DNA of 64,000 nucleotides from Streptomyces sp. 1222.5 (GTDB taxonomy: Bacteria; Actinomycetota; Actinomycetes; Streptomycetales; Streptomycetaceae). Below, piece after piece: positions 41,093 through 49,853 of the stretch (positions are counted from its first letter, which is position 1; every line of letters begins with the position of its first letter). The notes beneath the pieces were generated by a model that saw only the letters and a program-made list of their open reading frames with translations, did no database searches and was not told the origin of the DNA. The stretch is from assembly GCF_900105245.1 (NCBI RefSeq), contig NZ_FNSZ01000001.1, forward strand, positions 7,872,001-7,936,000, in the 5' to 3' direction. The translations under genes were made by a program, and so were the position numbers.

Positions 41093-42634
41093 GTGGCCGG
41101 CCGATCGGAGGGGGGCCAGGTGTCCCCGCAGCGCTACGGCGGTGACGGCGACTGGGCGGAGCAGTTGCTCGGCCATCTGCGGCCCGCCGGACGCGACCTT
41201 CGCCGGCTCGTCGCCTGGCTCGCCCGGACGACCCACGCCTCGGTCTGCCTCGAGGACGCGGCCGGCGGTCTGCTCGCGGGGGAGCGGATACCGCTCGACG
41301 CCCCGGTGGCCGTCGACGTCGCGACCGGCAGGGTCTCCGCCGCGGCCCTGCAGGACGGGGCGCGCCATGTCCGCCTGGTCGGCATTCCGCATCCCCGGCC
41401 GGGCTCGGCCGCGGGAGCGGTTCTCGTCGTGGCCCGGGCCGATCCCTTCGACCGGCACACCGCCGAGATCCTCGGCCACACCGCCGGAGTGCTGGAACTG
41501 CTCCTGCGGGAACGGGAGCTGTCGGACACCGGGCACCGGCTGCGGCGGGTCACGGCCGACCTGCGGCTGGCCATCCTGCAGCTGCTCATGGTGGAGGACA
41601 CCGTCTCCGCCCGCCGGGTCGCCGCCGGTCTGTGGCCCGGCCTGCTGGAGGAGGACACCGCCCGCGTCTACGTCATGGAGGGGGCCGCCGCCGCACGCGA
41701 CGCGCTGGCCGACGCATGCGGCGACGCCACCGACGGCCTGGCCCTCGTCGTACGCTGCCCCGCGATGGACGGCCACGTCATCGTCGTCGGCCCGTCGGGC
41801 GAGGTGGAGGAGCGGCTGCGGTTCCTGGTCGCCGACCGGCCGGGCACCTTCCTCGGCGGCAGCACCCGGCAGCGCCTCGCCCTGACCGCCACCGCCTACA
41901 CACAGGCCGTCACCGCCCTCGCGGTGGCCCGCTTCCACCCCGCCCGGTTCGCCGTCTACGCCGAACGGACCCGCCCCGAGCGGCTCATGGACCCCGCCGT
42001 CCTGCGGGCCTGGTCCGCGGCTCTGCTGCGCCCGCTCGACACGCTGCCGCACCATGTGCGCGCCGAACTCGTCGCCACCACCCGCCTCGGCCTGGAGTTC
42101 ACCGCCGTGAGCACGGCCAAGGTGCTCGGCGTCAGCCGCAACACCGTCCGCGCCCGCATCGACCGGGTCGCGGCGCTCATCGGCGCCGACGTCTCCGCCC
42201 CGGCCGTCCGGGCCCTCGCCCAGTTGGCGCTCAACACCGAGGCGGCACACGGCCCCTACGACCCCGGCGGCACCGCACCCCACCCGCGGGAACCCGTCCG
42301 CCTCCCGGACCTGCTCGGCACCGGCGCGCTCCGCGACTGGGCCGGGTCCCTCCTCGGCCGCCTCGACGGGGACGGCCGGGATTTGCGCGGAACCCTGCGC
42401 GCCTGGATCGACGCCGACGCGAACGCCGAGAGCGCCGCCCGGGCTCTCGGCGTGCACGCACAGACCGTACGGGAACACGTCCGGGCCGCCGAACCCGTCC
42501 TGGAACGCCGGCTGCTGTCCGGCGGCACCGACCTTCACGAGGTCGTCCTCGCGTTCCTGATCACCGGTGAGGTCGCCACGCCCCGCCTGGGCCCGGCGAA
42601 CCCGGAACAACCGGACGCGCCTGTGCACCGGTGA
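41093..42634 (+). CDS. PucR-type helix-turn-helix transcriptional regulator
   Basis: A 513-aa regulator without an obvious ligand domain of known type. An N-terminal sensor-like part (about 20-150, QLLGHLRPAGRDLRRLVAWL and HASVCLEDAAGGLLAGERIP) is followed by GGDEF-like PucR middle sequence. Two C-terminal HTH motifs are visible: TAVSTAKVLGVSRNTVRARI near 345 and ESAARALGVHAQTVREHV near 455. Having both is typical of this family. The GTG at 41093 has GAAGGAG eight bases upstream; the frame remains open to 40685 without a better start. Targets are unknown; the convergent gene at its 3' end is a P450. Confidence 0.78.
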   Translation: MAGRSEGGQVSPQRYGGDGDWAEQLLGHLRPAGRDLRRLVAWLARTTHASVCLEDAAGGLLAGERIPLDAPVAVDVATGRVSAAALQDGARHVRLVGIPHPRPGSAAGAVLVVARADPFDRHTAEILGHTAGVLELLLRERELSDTGHRLRRVTADLRLAILQLLMVEDTVSARRVAAGLWPGLLEEDTARVYVMEGAAAARDALADACGDATDGLALVVRCPAMDGHVIVVGPSGEVEERLRFLVADRPGTFLGGSTRQRLALTATAYTQAVTALAVARFHPARFAVYAERTRPERLMDPAVLRAWSAALLRPLDTLPHHVRAELVATTRLGLEFTAVSTAKVLGVSRNTVRARIDRVAALIGADVSAPAVRALAQLALNTEAAHGPYDPGGTAPHPREPVRLPDLLGTGALRDWAGSLLGRLDGDGRDLRGTLRAWIDADANAESAARALGVHAQTVREHVRAAEPVLERRLLSGGTDLHEVVLAFLITGEVATPRLGPANPEQPDAPVHR

Positions 42635-42771
42635 GTGCCGCGCGGGACGCACCTGTGCACCGGTGCGCTACCCCCGGCGTGGCACCGCACGTACCTTCGG
42701 CATTCCGCGGGGCACGACCGGAACGGGGGACCGGTCGCGGCCCCGCGCTCCGACCCGTCGCCGCGCCCCGC

Positions 42772-44028
42772 TCATCCCCCGAGCCGGGCCGGGATCTCCT
42801 GCCAGCCGTGCGCGATGAACGACGGAACGCGCCGCAGATCGCCGGTGCCGACCGCCAGGCGCAGCCCCGGGAAGCGGGAGAAGAGGGCCGGCAGCGCCGT
42901 CAGCGCCTCCAGCCGGGCCAGCGGAGCCCCGATGCAGCGGTGCACCCCGATCCCGAACGCCAGATGCTCCCCGGCCTCGCGCGCCGCGTCGAACACCGCC
43001 GCGTCCTCGCCGTACCGTGCGGGGTCCAGGCCCGCCGCCGCGTACGTCGTGATGATCGCGTCCCCGGCCGGGATGGTCACGTCCCCCACCGGCAGATCGT
43101 CGACCGCGAAGCGCAACGGCAGCGCCGCGATGGACGGATGCACCCGCAGCGTCTCGTCGACCACCGCGTCCCAGCCGACCGCTCCGGAGCGCACCGCCGC
43201 GAGCTGCGCCGGGTCGGACAGCAGTGCGACCACCGCGTTGCCGATGAGGTTGACGGTCGTCTCGAACCCGGCCCCGACCACCAGCAGCAGCGTGTGCAGC
43301 AGCTCCTCGTCGGTGAGCCGGTCCCCGTCGTCGTCGCGGACCGCGATCAGTTCCGTGGTGATGTCGTCGCCGGGACGCGCGCGCCGGTACGCGATCAGCG
43401 CCCCCAGCACCGTACCGATCCGCTCCTGTACGGACGTGGCGTGTTCCGGACTCATGTCGGAGGTGTCCATGATGTCGGCGATCAGCCGCACGGCATCGGC
43501 CCACAACTCCTCCGGCACACCGAGCAGTTCGCAGATCATGCGCATCGGCAGCGGATGCGCGAGCCCCGCTCGCAGGTCCACGGTGCCGCCGTCGTCACCC
43601 GCATGCTCCAGGGCGTCCAGCAACTCGCCGGTCAGGGCGGCCACGCGTGGCCGCATCGCCTCGGTACGCCGGTGCGTGAAGCTCGGCGCCACCAGCTTGC
43701 GCAGCCGGGTGTGGTCCGGACCGTAGGTGGACAACATGTTGACCACACCCACCCAGGTGGCCATCCAGCTCCAGGACGGATGCCGGCCCAGCTCTGGCCA
43801 CAGCCGCCAGTGCCGACGGGCGTCCTTGCTGACCCGCGGGTCGAGGACGAGTTCGCGAAGGGCGTCGTAGCCGGTGGGTGCCCAGGCGGGGATCCCGCCG
43901 GGCAACTCGACCGGTACGACCGGGCCGAGGGCGCGCAGCCGTGCGCTCTCGGCCACGATGTCGCTGCCGAAGGGGTCGAGGGCGAGGCGGTCGGTCACGG
44001 TCACGACGGTCTCCAGACAGGTCGGCAT
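42772..44028 (-). CDS. Cytochrome P450 (class I bacterial type)
   Basis: A 418-aa P450. The I-helix oxygen-binding motif is VVGAGFETTVNL, the K-helix ExxR is DETLRVH, and the haem loop FGIGVHRCIGAPLARLE carries the axial Cys365. Length and motifs fit the soluble CYP105/107-like bacterial group that uses a ferredoxin partner. No ferredoxin, reductase or biosynthetic cluster is adjacent, so it may serve degradation or stray modification. The ATG at 44028 is the best start but has a weak ribosome site. It lies 93 bp downstream of a secreted serine hydrolase gene on the same strand. Confidence 0.87.
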   Translation of the reverse strand: MPTCLETVVTVTDRLALDPFGSDIVAESARLRALGPVVPVELPGGIPAWAPTGYDALRELVLDPRVSKDARRHWRLWPELGRHPSWSWMATWVGVVNMLSTYGPDHTRLRKLVAPSFTHRRTEAMRPRVAALTGELLDALEHAGDDGGTVDLRAGLAHPLPMRMICELLGVPEELWADAVRLIADIMDTSDMSPEHATSVQERIGTVLGALIAYRRARPGDDITTELIAVRDDDGDRLTDEELLHTLLLVVGAGFETTVNLIGNAVVALLSDPAQLAAVRSGAVGWDAVVDETLRVHPSIAALPLRFAVDDLPVGDVTIPAGDAIITTYAAAGLDPARYGEDAAVFDAAREAGEHLAFGIGVHRCIGAPLARLEALTALPALFSRFPGLRLAVGTGDLRRVPSFIAHGWQEIPARLGG

Positions 44029-44121
44029 CTCGTGAGGCGCTCGCCGCCCAGTACACCCTGCCGACGCCCCGGGGCCCATGGTGCGGGCCGGTTCGGCCGC
44101 CGAACTGGCCGAGTTGTCACC

Positions 44122-45363
44122 TCACCTGGCCGAAGGCTGCGCCGGCAGGTCGAAGACGTGCTGCGGAGAGATGACCCGGGTGACCGCCTGGCCGAACAGG
44201 GTGCTGGGTTCCTCGTCGTCGTGGCCGATGTCGGTGTTGAGGAGCACCACGACGCTCGTCCGCGTCGACGGGAGGTAGATGGCCAGGGACTCGTAGCCCG
44301 GCAGGGAGCCGTTGTGCCCGATCCAGCCCTGCACGTCGAAGATGCCCAGTCCGTACCCGGCGCCCGGGATGGGGGTCGCCGGCGTGACGAGCCGCTGCTT
44401 CTGCATGGCGGGGCTGATCATCCGCTTGCCGTCGGGCAGTCGGCCGGTGGCGACCGTCGGCGCCCAGGTGTGCAGGTCGTCCAGGGTGGAGATCATCGCT
44501 CCGGCCGCCCAGCCCCAGGACGGGTTCCAGCCGGCGGTCTCGGCCACCTTCCCGTCGGCCGTCTGGTCGGTGTAGCCCTGTGCGTGCGGCGCGGGGAACT
44601 CGCTGCCCGTCGGGAAGACGGTGTCCTTCATGCCGGCCGGGCCGAGGATGTGCTGCTCGAAGTAGTCCCCGAGACGCTGACCGCTCTCCTTCTCCACGAC
44701 CAGCCCGAGCAGGATCAGGTTGGTGTTGGAGTAGAAGAACTTCTGCCCCGGCTCGAAGAGCACCGGATGCCTGAACGCGTAGCCGAGCAGCTGCTGCGGG
44801 GTGAAGGGGCGCTGCGGGTCGGACGTCAGGGCCTTGAAGAAGTCGTCGTCCTCGGAGTAGTTGAACAATCCGCTCCGCATGCCGGCCAGTTGCCGCAGCG
44901 TGATCCGGTCGCCGTTCGGCACGCCGTCGATGTATTTGCCGATCGGGTCGTCCAGGCCGACCTTGCCCTGGTCCGCCAGCTGCAGCAGCGCGGTCACGGT
45001 GAACGTCTTGGTCTCGCTGCCGATGCGCATGAACAGGTCCGGTGTCATCTTCCGGCCGCTCGCCTTGTCGGCGACCCCGAACGAGCGGACGTAGTCGGGC
45101 TGCCCCGGCGTCCAGATGCCGACGGTGACTCCGGGGACGTTCGCCTCGCGCATCACCCGCTCCACCGAGGTGTCGAGTTGGCGTGCCACCGCGGGGGTGA
45201 GCGCCCGGACGTCGGGTCCGGAGGGGGACGGTGCCGGCGAGCCCGCGGTGGACGCGGCGGGCGGGGCGGCCGGTACGGCGCCGGCGGCGGTCGGCGCCAG
45301 CAGCGTCGCCGCCGTCACGGCGACCAGGGCCCCCCTGCGCAGGTGTGCGGATCGATGCGACAT
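44122..45363 (-). CDS. Secreted serine hydrolase (class C beta-lactamase / DD-peptidase family)
   Basis: A 413-aa exported enzyme. The signal peptide (RGALVAVTAATLLAPTAAGA) is followed by an Ala/Pro/Ser-rich linker and the catalytic domain. The nucleophile and base are Ser116 and Lys119 in GSETK; the second motif is FYSNTN and the third GHNGSLPGY. This is the D-alanyl-D-alanine carboxypeptidase/esterase branch of the class C family, as with Streptomyces R61-type DD-peptidase. It could trim cell-wall peptides. The ATG at 45363 has GGAG seven bases upstream. Confidence 0.88.
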   Translation of the reverse strand: MSHRSAHLRRGALVAVTAATLLAPTAAGAVPAAPPAASTAGSPAPSPSGPDVRALTPAVARQLDTSVERVMREANVPGVTVGIWTPGQPDYVRSFGVADKASGRKMTPDLFMRIGSETKTFTVTALLQLADQGKVGLDDPIGKYIDGVPNGDRITLRQLAGMRSGLFNYSEDDDFFKALTSDPQRPFTPQQLLGYAFRHPVLFEPGQKFFYSNTNLILLGLVVEKESGQRLGDYFEQHILGPAGMKDTVFPTGSEFPAPHAQGYTDQTADGKVAETAGWNPSWGWAAGAMISTLDDLHTWAPTVATGRLPDGKRMISPAMQKQRLVTPATPIPGAGYGLGIFDVQGWIGHNGSLPGYESLAIYLPSTRTSVVVLLNTDIGHDDEEPSTLFGQAVTRVISPQHVFDLPAQPSAR

Positions 45364-45608
45364 GGGCTGACTCCAAAGCACGTGAGACGCGAACGTGCGG
45401 TGAGCGGGACGTCAGGGGCCCGAACCGTCACACAAGGATAGGAGCGGCCCTCCCGCCGCGCCCGTCGGAGCGGGTGCCCGCGCCCGTGCGCGCCGAGCGG
45501 GATGCTTGTCCGACAGGCGGAAGGTCCCGTTCGGGCGATGGCCTCACCCGACCCGGTGAGGCGCCGGGGCGGGGCGTACCGGGGACCGCCCGTGCGCGTT
45601 GCCCCGGC

Positions 45609-45791
45609 ATGAACCGCTTGGAACGGACGGACCGCCCGCAGCGGGCCGACATCCCGGGCCGTCGGGTGGACCGGAACCGTCGGACGGACGGGACGGGGGA
45701 ACCGATCTACGACCGGCTGGTCGCGGAGTGGCGGGCACAGGGACGCGCCGTCCCCACCGAGCCGGACCCGCCGAGCCCGTCCCCGTCCTGA
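45609..45791 (+). CDS. Small conserved-looking protein of unknown function
   Basis: A 60-aa, strongly charged protein with the segment GEPIYDRLVAEWRAQGRAVP near the end. That resembles a short helical motif I recall in several small Streptomyces proteins. No signal peptide or cysteine is present. The ATG has no strong ribosome site (GCGTTGCCCC). It converges with the following minus-strand gene. Evidence is codon bias and the EPIYD-EWR segment only. Confidence 0.45.
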   Translation: MNRLERTDRPQRADIPGRRVDRNRRTDGTGEPIYDRLVAEWRAQGRAVPTEPDPPSPSPS

Positions 45792-45836
45792 CCCCGGACG
45801 CGCGTTCCGCGAACGAACGCGCTCGTCCCGCCGGTC

Positions 45837-46304
45837 CTACTGCCCGTGCACCGGTGTGAGGACGGTCAGGGTGGCGTTGGCCTGCCTGAGGGCGTCCTCC
45901 AGGGTGCCGGGGGAGTGCAGCGCCCCGGTGCCGTCGGGCGGCACCAGCCATTCGAGGAAGCGGGCCGGCCGGTACGGCGGCGGGACGGCGACCCAGGATC
46001 CTTTGCCCGCGTAGCGCAGGCCCGCGCCCACCCAGCTCTCCGACGGGTCCGGCGGTACGAGGAAGCCCACCCGGCCCGCCGCGGTGTCCACCAGGGTCGG
46101 TCCCGGCACCGGCAGCTCGGGCCGCCACAGCAGGTCCAGGGTGAGCAGCCCCAGTCGCTCGGGAACGCTGAGCACGTCCCAGAAGCGGCCCGCCTCCAGC
46201 AGCGCGATGCCCTCACCGTGGTCCCACTCCCACTTGCAGGCGCGCGGGTCGGCCGCCGCCGCGGCCAGCCATTCGATGCCCCGCATCCACATCGTGTTCG
46301 TCAT
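45837..46304 (-). CDS. Hypothetical protein of a Streptomyces-type family
   Basis: A 155-aa protein starting MTNTMWMRGIEWLAAAAADP. It has the pattern W-EWDHGEGIALLEAGRFWDVL, PTLVDTAAGRVGFLVPPDPS and LEWLVPPDGTGALHSPGTLE. I recall this as a widespread actinomycete hypothetical family, distantly like an N-terminal primase/polymerase-like fold, but no function is known. The ATG at 46304 has CCGGAGCAGTGC upstream and was chosen over a long N-terminal extension to 46556. No signal peptide. Neighbours give no clue. Confidence 0.75.
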   Translation of the reverse strand: MTNTMWMRGIEWLAAAAADPRACKWEWDHGEGIALLEAGRFWDVLSVPERLGLLTLDLLWRPELPVPGPTLVDTAAGRVGFLVPPDPSESWVGAGLRYAGKGSWVAVPPPYRPARFLEWLVPPDGTGALHSPGTLEDALRQANATLTVLTPVHGQ

Positions 46305-46643
46305 GCACTGCTCCGGAAGTCCTCGCTCGCCTGCTCTGGGCGCAGGGAGCGGCGGTGCCGGGCACATCGTGCGTCTGCACAGCAACCCGGCATATGCATG
46401 CTCGTAGATATTTCTACGTGGCGGAAGGGGTGGCGCGGCCTGGCGTTTGAGCCGACGCTTTCGAACTCCGCGCGAGGGTTCGTCGGTCGAGCCAGGGGGG
46501 ATCCGTGACCCTTTCGATGGTCCATTCGCCGAGCGCAATCGAATCGTTCGTCGCAACAGCGGATTCGATCGTCGACTCTTGAGGTCTTCGCCGATTCAGT
46601 CGTACAGTCGGGTCATTCGCCGTCTCCTCCAGCGAGGTACTTC
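46305..46643. promoter_or_regulatory. Divergent gap upstream of aminotransferase, with two dyads
   Basis: This 339-bp gap is clearly AT-richer than its surroundings and has no gene. It holds CGTAGA-TATT-TCTACG at 46403-46418 and a wider dyad ATCGAATC-N16-GATTCGAT at 46538-46569. Either could bind the Lrp-type regulator encoded just downstream of the aminotransferase. Confidence 0.5.
46538..46569. promoter_or_regulatory. Inverted repeat ATCGAATC-N16-GATTCGAT
   Basis: Perfect 8-bp arms 75-106 bp upstream of the aminotransferase start. Spacing and position suit a multimeric regulator such as Lrp/AsnC; the link to the Lrp gene at 48028 is inferred. Confidence 0.4.
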
Positions 46644-47987
46644 ATGGACCGCACGCGACTGCACGCCCTCCTGGCCCGCGAGAGCGCCGAGGCCGAGCGC
46701 CGCAACCCGCGCTCGCGGGAGGCCTACGCGCGGGCCGACCACCTCTTCGGCCGGGTGCCGATGACCTGGATGAACAAGACCGCCGGCGCCTTCCCGCGCT
46801 ATCTGGCCGGCGCGCGCGGCGCACGTGTGACGGACGTGGACGGGCACGAGTACATCGACTTCTGCCTCGGCGACACGGGTGCGATGGCCGGCCATTCGCC
46901 CGCGCCGGTCACCGAGGCGGTGCAGCGGCGCTTCGCGGAACTCGGCGGGGCCACCGCCATGCTGCCCACGGAGGACGCCGAGTGGGTCGGCGCCGAGCTG
47001 ACCCGGCGCTTCGGCCTGGCGCGGTGGAGCTTCTCCCTCACCGCGACCGACGCCAACCGCTGGGCGATCCGGCTCGCGCGGGCCGTGACCGGCCGGCCGA
47101 AGGTCCTGGTGAACAGCTACTGCTACCACGGCAGCGTGGACGAGTCGCTGATCGTCGTCGGCCCGGACGGCGACGGCACCGCCCGCGAGGGCAACGTCGG
47201 CGCGCCCTGCGACGTGACGCTGACCAGCCGGGTCACCGAGTTCAACGACCTCGCCGGACTGGAGCGCGAGCTGGCCCACGGCGACGTCGCCGCCGTCCTC
47301 ATGGAGCCCGCACTGACCAACATCGGCATCGTGCTGCCCGAACCCGGCTACCTCGCCGGTGTCCGCGAGCTGACCAGGCGGTACGGCACGCTGCTCATCA
47401 ACGACGAGACCCACACCTTCTCCGCCGGCCCCGGCGGCTGCACGGCCGAGTGGGACCTCGAACCCGACCTGCTGACCATCGGCAAGGCGATCGGCGGCGG
47501 CATCCCCGCCGGCGCCTACGGCCTCTCCGCCGAACTGGCCGAGCGGCTGCTGGCCCGCGCGGATCTGGACCTCGTCGACATGGGCGGGGTCGGCGGCACC
47601 CTGGCGGGCAACGCGCTGTCGGTCGCGGCGACCCGGGCCACGCTGGAACACGTGCTCACCGACGCGGCGTTCGCCCGGATGACCAAGCTCGCCGAGCGCT
47701 TCGAGGCGGGGGTCCGGGCCGGTGTCGAGGCGCACCGGCTGCCCTGGTCCTTCAGCCGGCTCGGCGCCCGTACCGAGTACCGTTTCACCGCACCGGCACC
47801 CCGCACCGAGTCCGCGGCGGCCTCCGACCCGGAGCTGGAGGACTTCCTGCACCTGTACCTGGCCAACCGGGGCATCCTGCTCACCCCGTTCCACAACATG
47901 GCGCTGATGTGCCCCGACACCACCGAAGGGGACGTCGACACCCACACCGCGGTCTTCGCCGCCGCCCTCGACGAACTGAACGGCTGA
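46644..47987 (+). CDS. Class III aminotransferase (glutamate-1-semialdehyde aminomutase-like)
   Basis: A 447-aa PLP enzyme. The Schiff-base lysine is Lys281 in TIGKAIGGG; other marks are DVDGHEYIDFCLGDTGAMAG, the VNSYCYHGSVDE region and the metal/PLP contact INDETHTFSAG. The alignment to HemL-like enzymes is good, but the gene is far from hem genes. It is followed 40 bp later by an Lrp regulator, so a role in amino-acid or beta-amino-acid conversion is more likely than in haem synthesis. The CGAGG site precedes the ATG. Confidence 0.88.
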   Translation: MDRTRLHALLARESAEAERRNPRSREAYARADHLFGRVPMTWMNKTAGAFPRYLAGARGARVTDVDGHEYIDFCLGDTGAMAGHSPAPVTEAVQRRFAELGGATAMLPTEDAEWVGAELTRRFGLARWSFSLTATDANRWAIRLARAVTGRPKVLVNSYCYHGSVDESLIVVGPDGDGTAREGNVGAPCDVTLTSRVTEFNDLAGLERELAHGDVAAVLMEPALTNIGIVLPEPGYLAGVRELTRRYGTLLINDETHTFSAGPGGCTAEWDLEPDLLTIGKAIGGGIPAGAYGLSAELAERLLARADLDLVDMGGVGGTLAGNALSVAATRATLEHVLTDAAFARMTKLAERFEAGVRAGVEAHRLPWSFSRLGARTEYRFTAPAPRTESAAASDPELEDFLHLYLANRGILLTPFHNMALMCPDTTEGDVDTHTAVFAAALDELNG

Positions 47988-48027
47988 ACCACGCGGCTGC
48001 CGCGCGGGACGACACGGAAGGAGACGC

Positions 48028-48468
48028 GTGGACGAGATCGACCGGGCCATCCTGCGCGAGCTGCAGACCGACGGCCGGATCGCCTACGCCGACCTCGGAC
48101 CGAAGGTCGGCCTGTCCGCCTCGGCGGCCCGGCAGCGCCTGCAACGCCTGCTCGACTCCCGGGCCGTGCAGGTGGTCGGCGTCACCGATCCGATGGCCAT
48201 GGGCGGCCAGGCGATGGCGCTGCTCGGCATCCGGGCCGACGGCGACCCCCGCACGCTCGCCGACGCCCTCGCCGAGCGCCCCGAGGTCGTCTACTCGGTG
48301 CTGACCTCGGGCGGATTCGACCTGTTCGCCGAGGTCGTGGCCCCCGGCCCCAAGGCGCTGCTGGACTTCGTCAACGACGTGGTCCGCCCGATCGACGGCG
48401 TCCGCGAGATCGAGTCCTTCCCGTATTTCGGCATCCACACCCACCGCTTCCTGTGGGACGTGGGCTGA
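48028..48468 (+). CDS. Lrp/AsnC-family transcriptional regulator
   Basis: A 146-aa regulator with an N-terminal HTH (IDRAILRELQTDGRIAYADL ... VGLSASAARQRLQRL, residues 3-50) and a C-terminal RAM (AsnC-type) ligand domain. The GTG follows GAAGGAGACGC. It is 40 bp after the aminotransferase and probably in the same transcript. It likely senses an amino acid handled by the enzyme and acts on the gap upstream of that gene. Confidence 0.9.
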   Translation: MDEIDRAILRELQTDGRIAYADLGPKVGLSASAARQRLQRLLDSRAVQVVGVTDPMAMGGQAMALLGIRADGDPRTLADALAERPEVVYSVLTSGGFDLFAEVVAPGPKALLDFVNDVVRPIDGVREIESFPYFGIHTHRFLWDVG

Positions 48469-48496
48469 CCGTCCGGGACCGGGAGTCCGGGCCGGG

Positions 48497-49612
48497 TCAC
48501 GTGACCTGCGGCCCGGGCACCAGCACCAGCATGGTGGCGTCGTCCCGGACCTCGTAGCCCAGAGCCAGCAGGTCCCGCCAGACCGCCGCGGGCAGCTGGG
48601 CGGACGCCGTGGACGCCGTACCCGCCAGCGCGGCCAGCCGCTCGGGCAGCGGATAGAAGGAGTCACCCGCGTCCCGGGCCTCCCACACCCCGTCGGAGGC
48701 CAGGACCAGCCGGTCGCCCGGACCGAGTGCCAGGGCGACCTCCTTCGGCGGGTCGTCGCCGAGCAGCCCCAGCCCCAGCGGCGGACAGGGCGGGACGGTC
48801 ACCTCCACGGCCTTCCCCTCGCGCAGCAGAACCGGCGTCGGATGACCACAGGTCACCACCCGCACGGTCCGCGCGTCGGGCGAGAACTCCAGCAGCACCC
48901 CGGTCGCGAACAGCTCCGCGTGCCGCACACCCGCCGAGTCCACCGCCAGTCTGCGGTCCATCCGCCACGCCACCGACCGGAGGTCCGGCTGGTCGAGCGC
49001 GGCCTCCCGGAACGCCCCGAGCAGCGAGACCACCGTCGACACCGCCGCCAGCCCGTGCCCCTGCACGTCCCCCATCACCGCACGGACCCCTTTCGGCCCC
49101 TCCCGCACGTCGAAGAAGTCACCGCCCACCAGCGTCCCGTCCTGCGCGGTCCGGTAGAAGCCCGTACAGCCGATGCTCCCGACCCGCTCCGGCAGCGGGG
49201 GCATGACGGCGCGTTGCACGGCCTCGGCGATCGTCCGCTCGGTGTCCAGCTGGGCGTCCCGGCGACTGCGCACATAGGAGACGAACACACTCAGCGCGGC
49301 CACGAAGGCGATGGTCAGCAGATCGGTCTCGCCCGGGCGGTTCAGATGGGTGCCCGGAAGGTGCAGCACCAGGAGCACCGCCACACCGAGGAACGCGGTC
49401 GCCACCGGGCCGTACGACAGGACCGCCAGCGGTGGGATGGCCCCCAGCAGGAAACCGAGATCGCTCGCGTGCGGACTCACCAGCGCGGCCGCCGTGACAC
49501 CGGCGAGGAGCAGCAGCGGCAGCGCCCGGACCCACCACGGCGGGGGCGCGCCGCGCAGCCAGCCGCGATCCTCCTGGTCCCGGGGAGAGGACCTGCCGCG
49601 CACCGCACTCAC
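48497..49612 (-). CDS. Membrane-anchored SpoIIE/PP2C-type serine/threonine phosphatase
   Basis: A 371-aa protein. The N-terminal part has about four membrane spans (LPLLLLAGVTAAALVSP, LGFLLGAIPPLAVLSY, ATAFLGVAVLLVLHLP, LLTIAFVAALSVFVSYV). A linker helix AEAVQRAVMPPLPERVG leads to the SpoIIE-type phosphatase with VGGDFFDV, VMGDVQGHGLAAV and the acidic VLASDGVWEARD. Such proteins dephosphorylate anti-anti-sigma factors at the membrane. Unlike the large phosphatase at 23806 it has no HATPase or sensor domain. Converges with the Lrp gene. Confidence 0.88.
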   Translation of the reverse strand: MSAVRGRSSPRDQEDRGWLRGAPPPWWVRALPLLLLAGVTAAALVSPHASDLGFLLGAIPPLAVLSYGPVATAFLGVAVLLVLHLPGTHLNRPGETDLLTIAFVAALSVFVSYVRSRRDAQLDTERTIAEAVQRAVMPPLPERVGSIGCTGFYRTAQDGTLVGGDFFDVREGPKGVRAVMGDVQGHGLAAVSTVVSLLGAFREAALDQPDLRSVAWRMDRRLAVDSAGVRHAELFATGVLLEFSPDARTVRVVTCGHPTPVLLREGKAVEVTVPPCPPLGLGLLGDDPPKEVALALGPGDRLVLASDGVWEARDAGDSFYPLPERLAALAGTASTASAQLPAAVWRDLLALGYEVRDDATMLVLVPGPQVT

Positions 49613-49756
49613 ATCCCCAAGCTACGCCGACGACCGGGCCGCGGCCTCCCTGCCGGCGGGCCGGGACGGGCACCGGCGAAAAGCGGTGGACAGCCCCGTC
49701 GCGGCCCGCCTACCGTCTGACCGCACGCCCGAGACGGACGGAAGGAGGCGAGCGTC

Positions 49757-49813
49757 ATGGCCACAGTCATCCTGCGCTCCCCCCTCCCCGTCGTCCGGGT
49801 GTGCCACGCCTGA
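49757..49813 (+). CDS. Tiny open reading frame (18 aa) upstream of the GNAT gene, possible leader peptide
   Basis: MATVILRSPLPVVRVCHA is encoded directly after a strong GGAAGGAGGCGAG site, 41 bp before the GTG of the acetyltransferase. The strong ribosome site and short length resemble regulatory leader peptides. There is no run of one amino acid, so classical attenuation is not obvious; the Val/Pro/Arg and the Cys-His end are the only features. It may simply be a coupled small peptide. Confidence 0.4.
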   Translation: MATVILRSPLPVVRVCHA

Positions 49814-49853
49814 CCGGGAGCGCGCCACTTCGCAGAAGCATCCCGGAGGATCC

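Noticed and set aside
42631..45441. A 936-codon plus-strand open frame opposite the P450 and serine hydrolase genes
   Set aside because: It is antisense to two well-supported genes with clear catalytic motifs and has no family features.
46644..47987. hemL (glutamate-1-semialdehyde aminomutase) for haem synthesis
   Set aside because: The fold and lysine motif fit, but it is far from hem genes and paired with an Lrp regulator; a broader class III aminotransferase call is safer.
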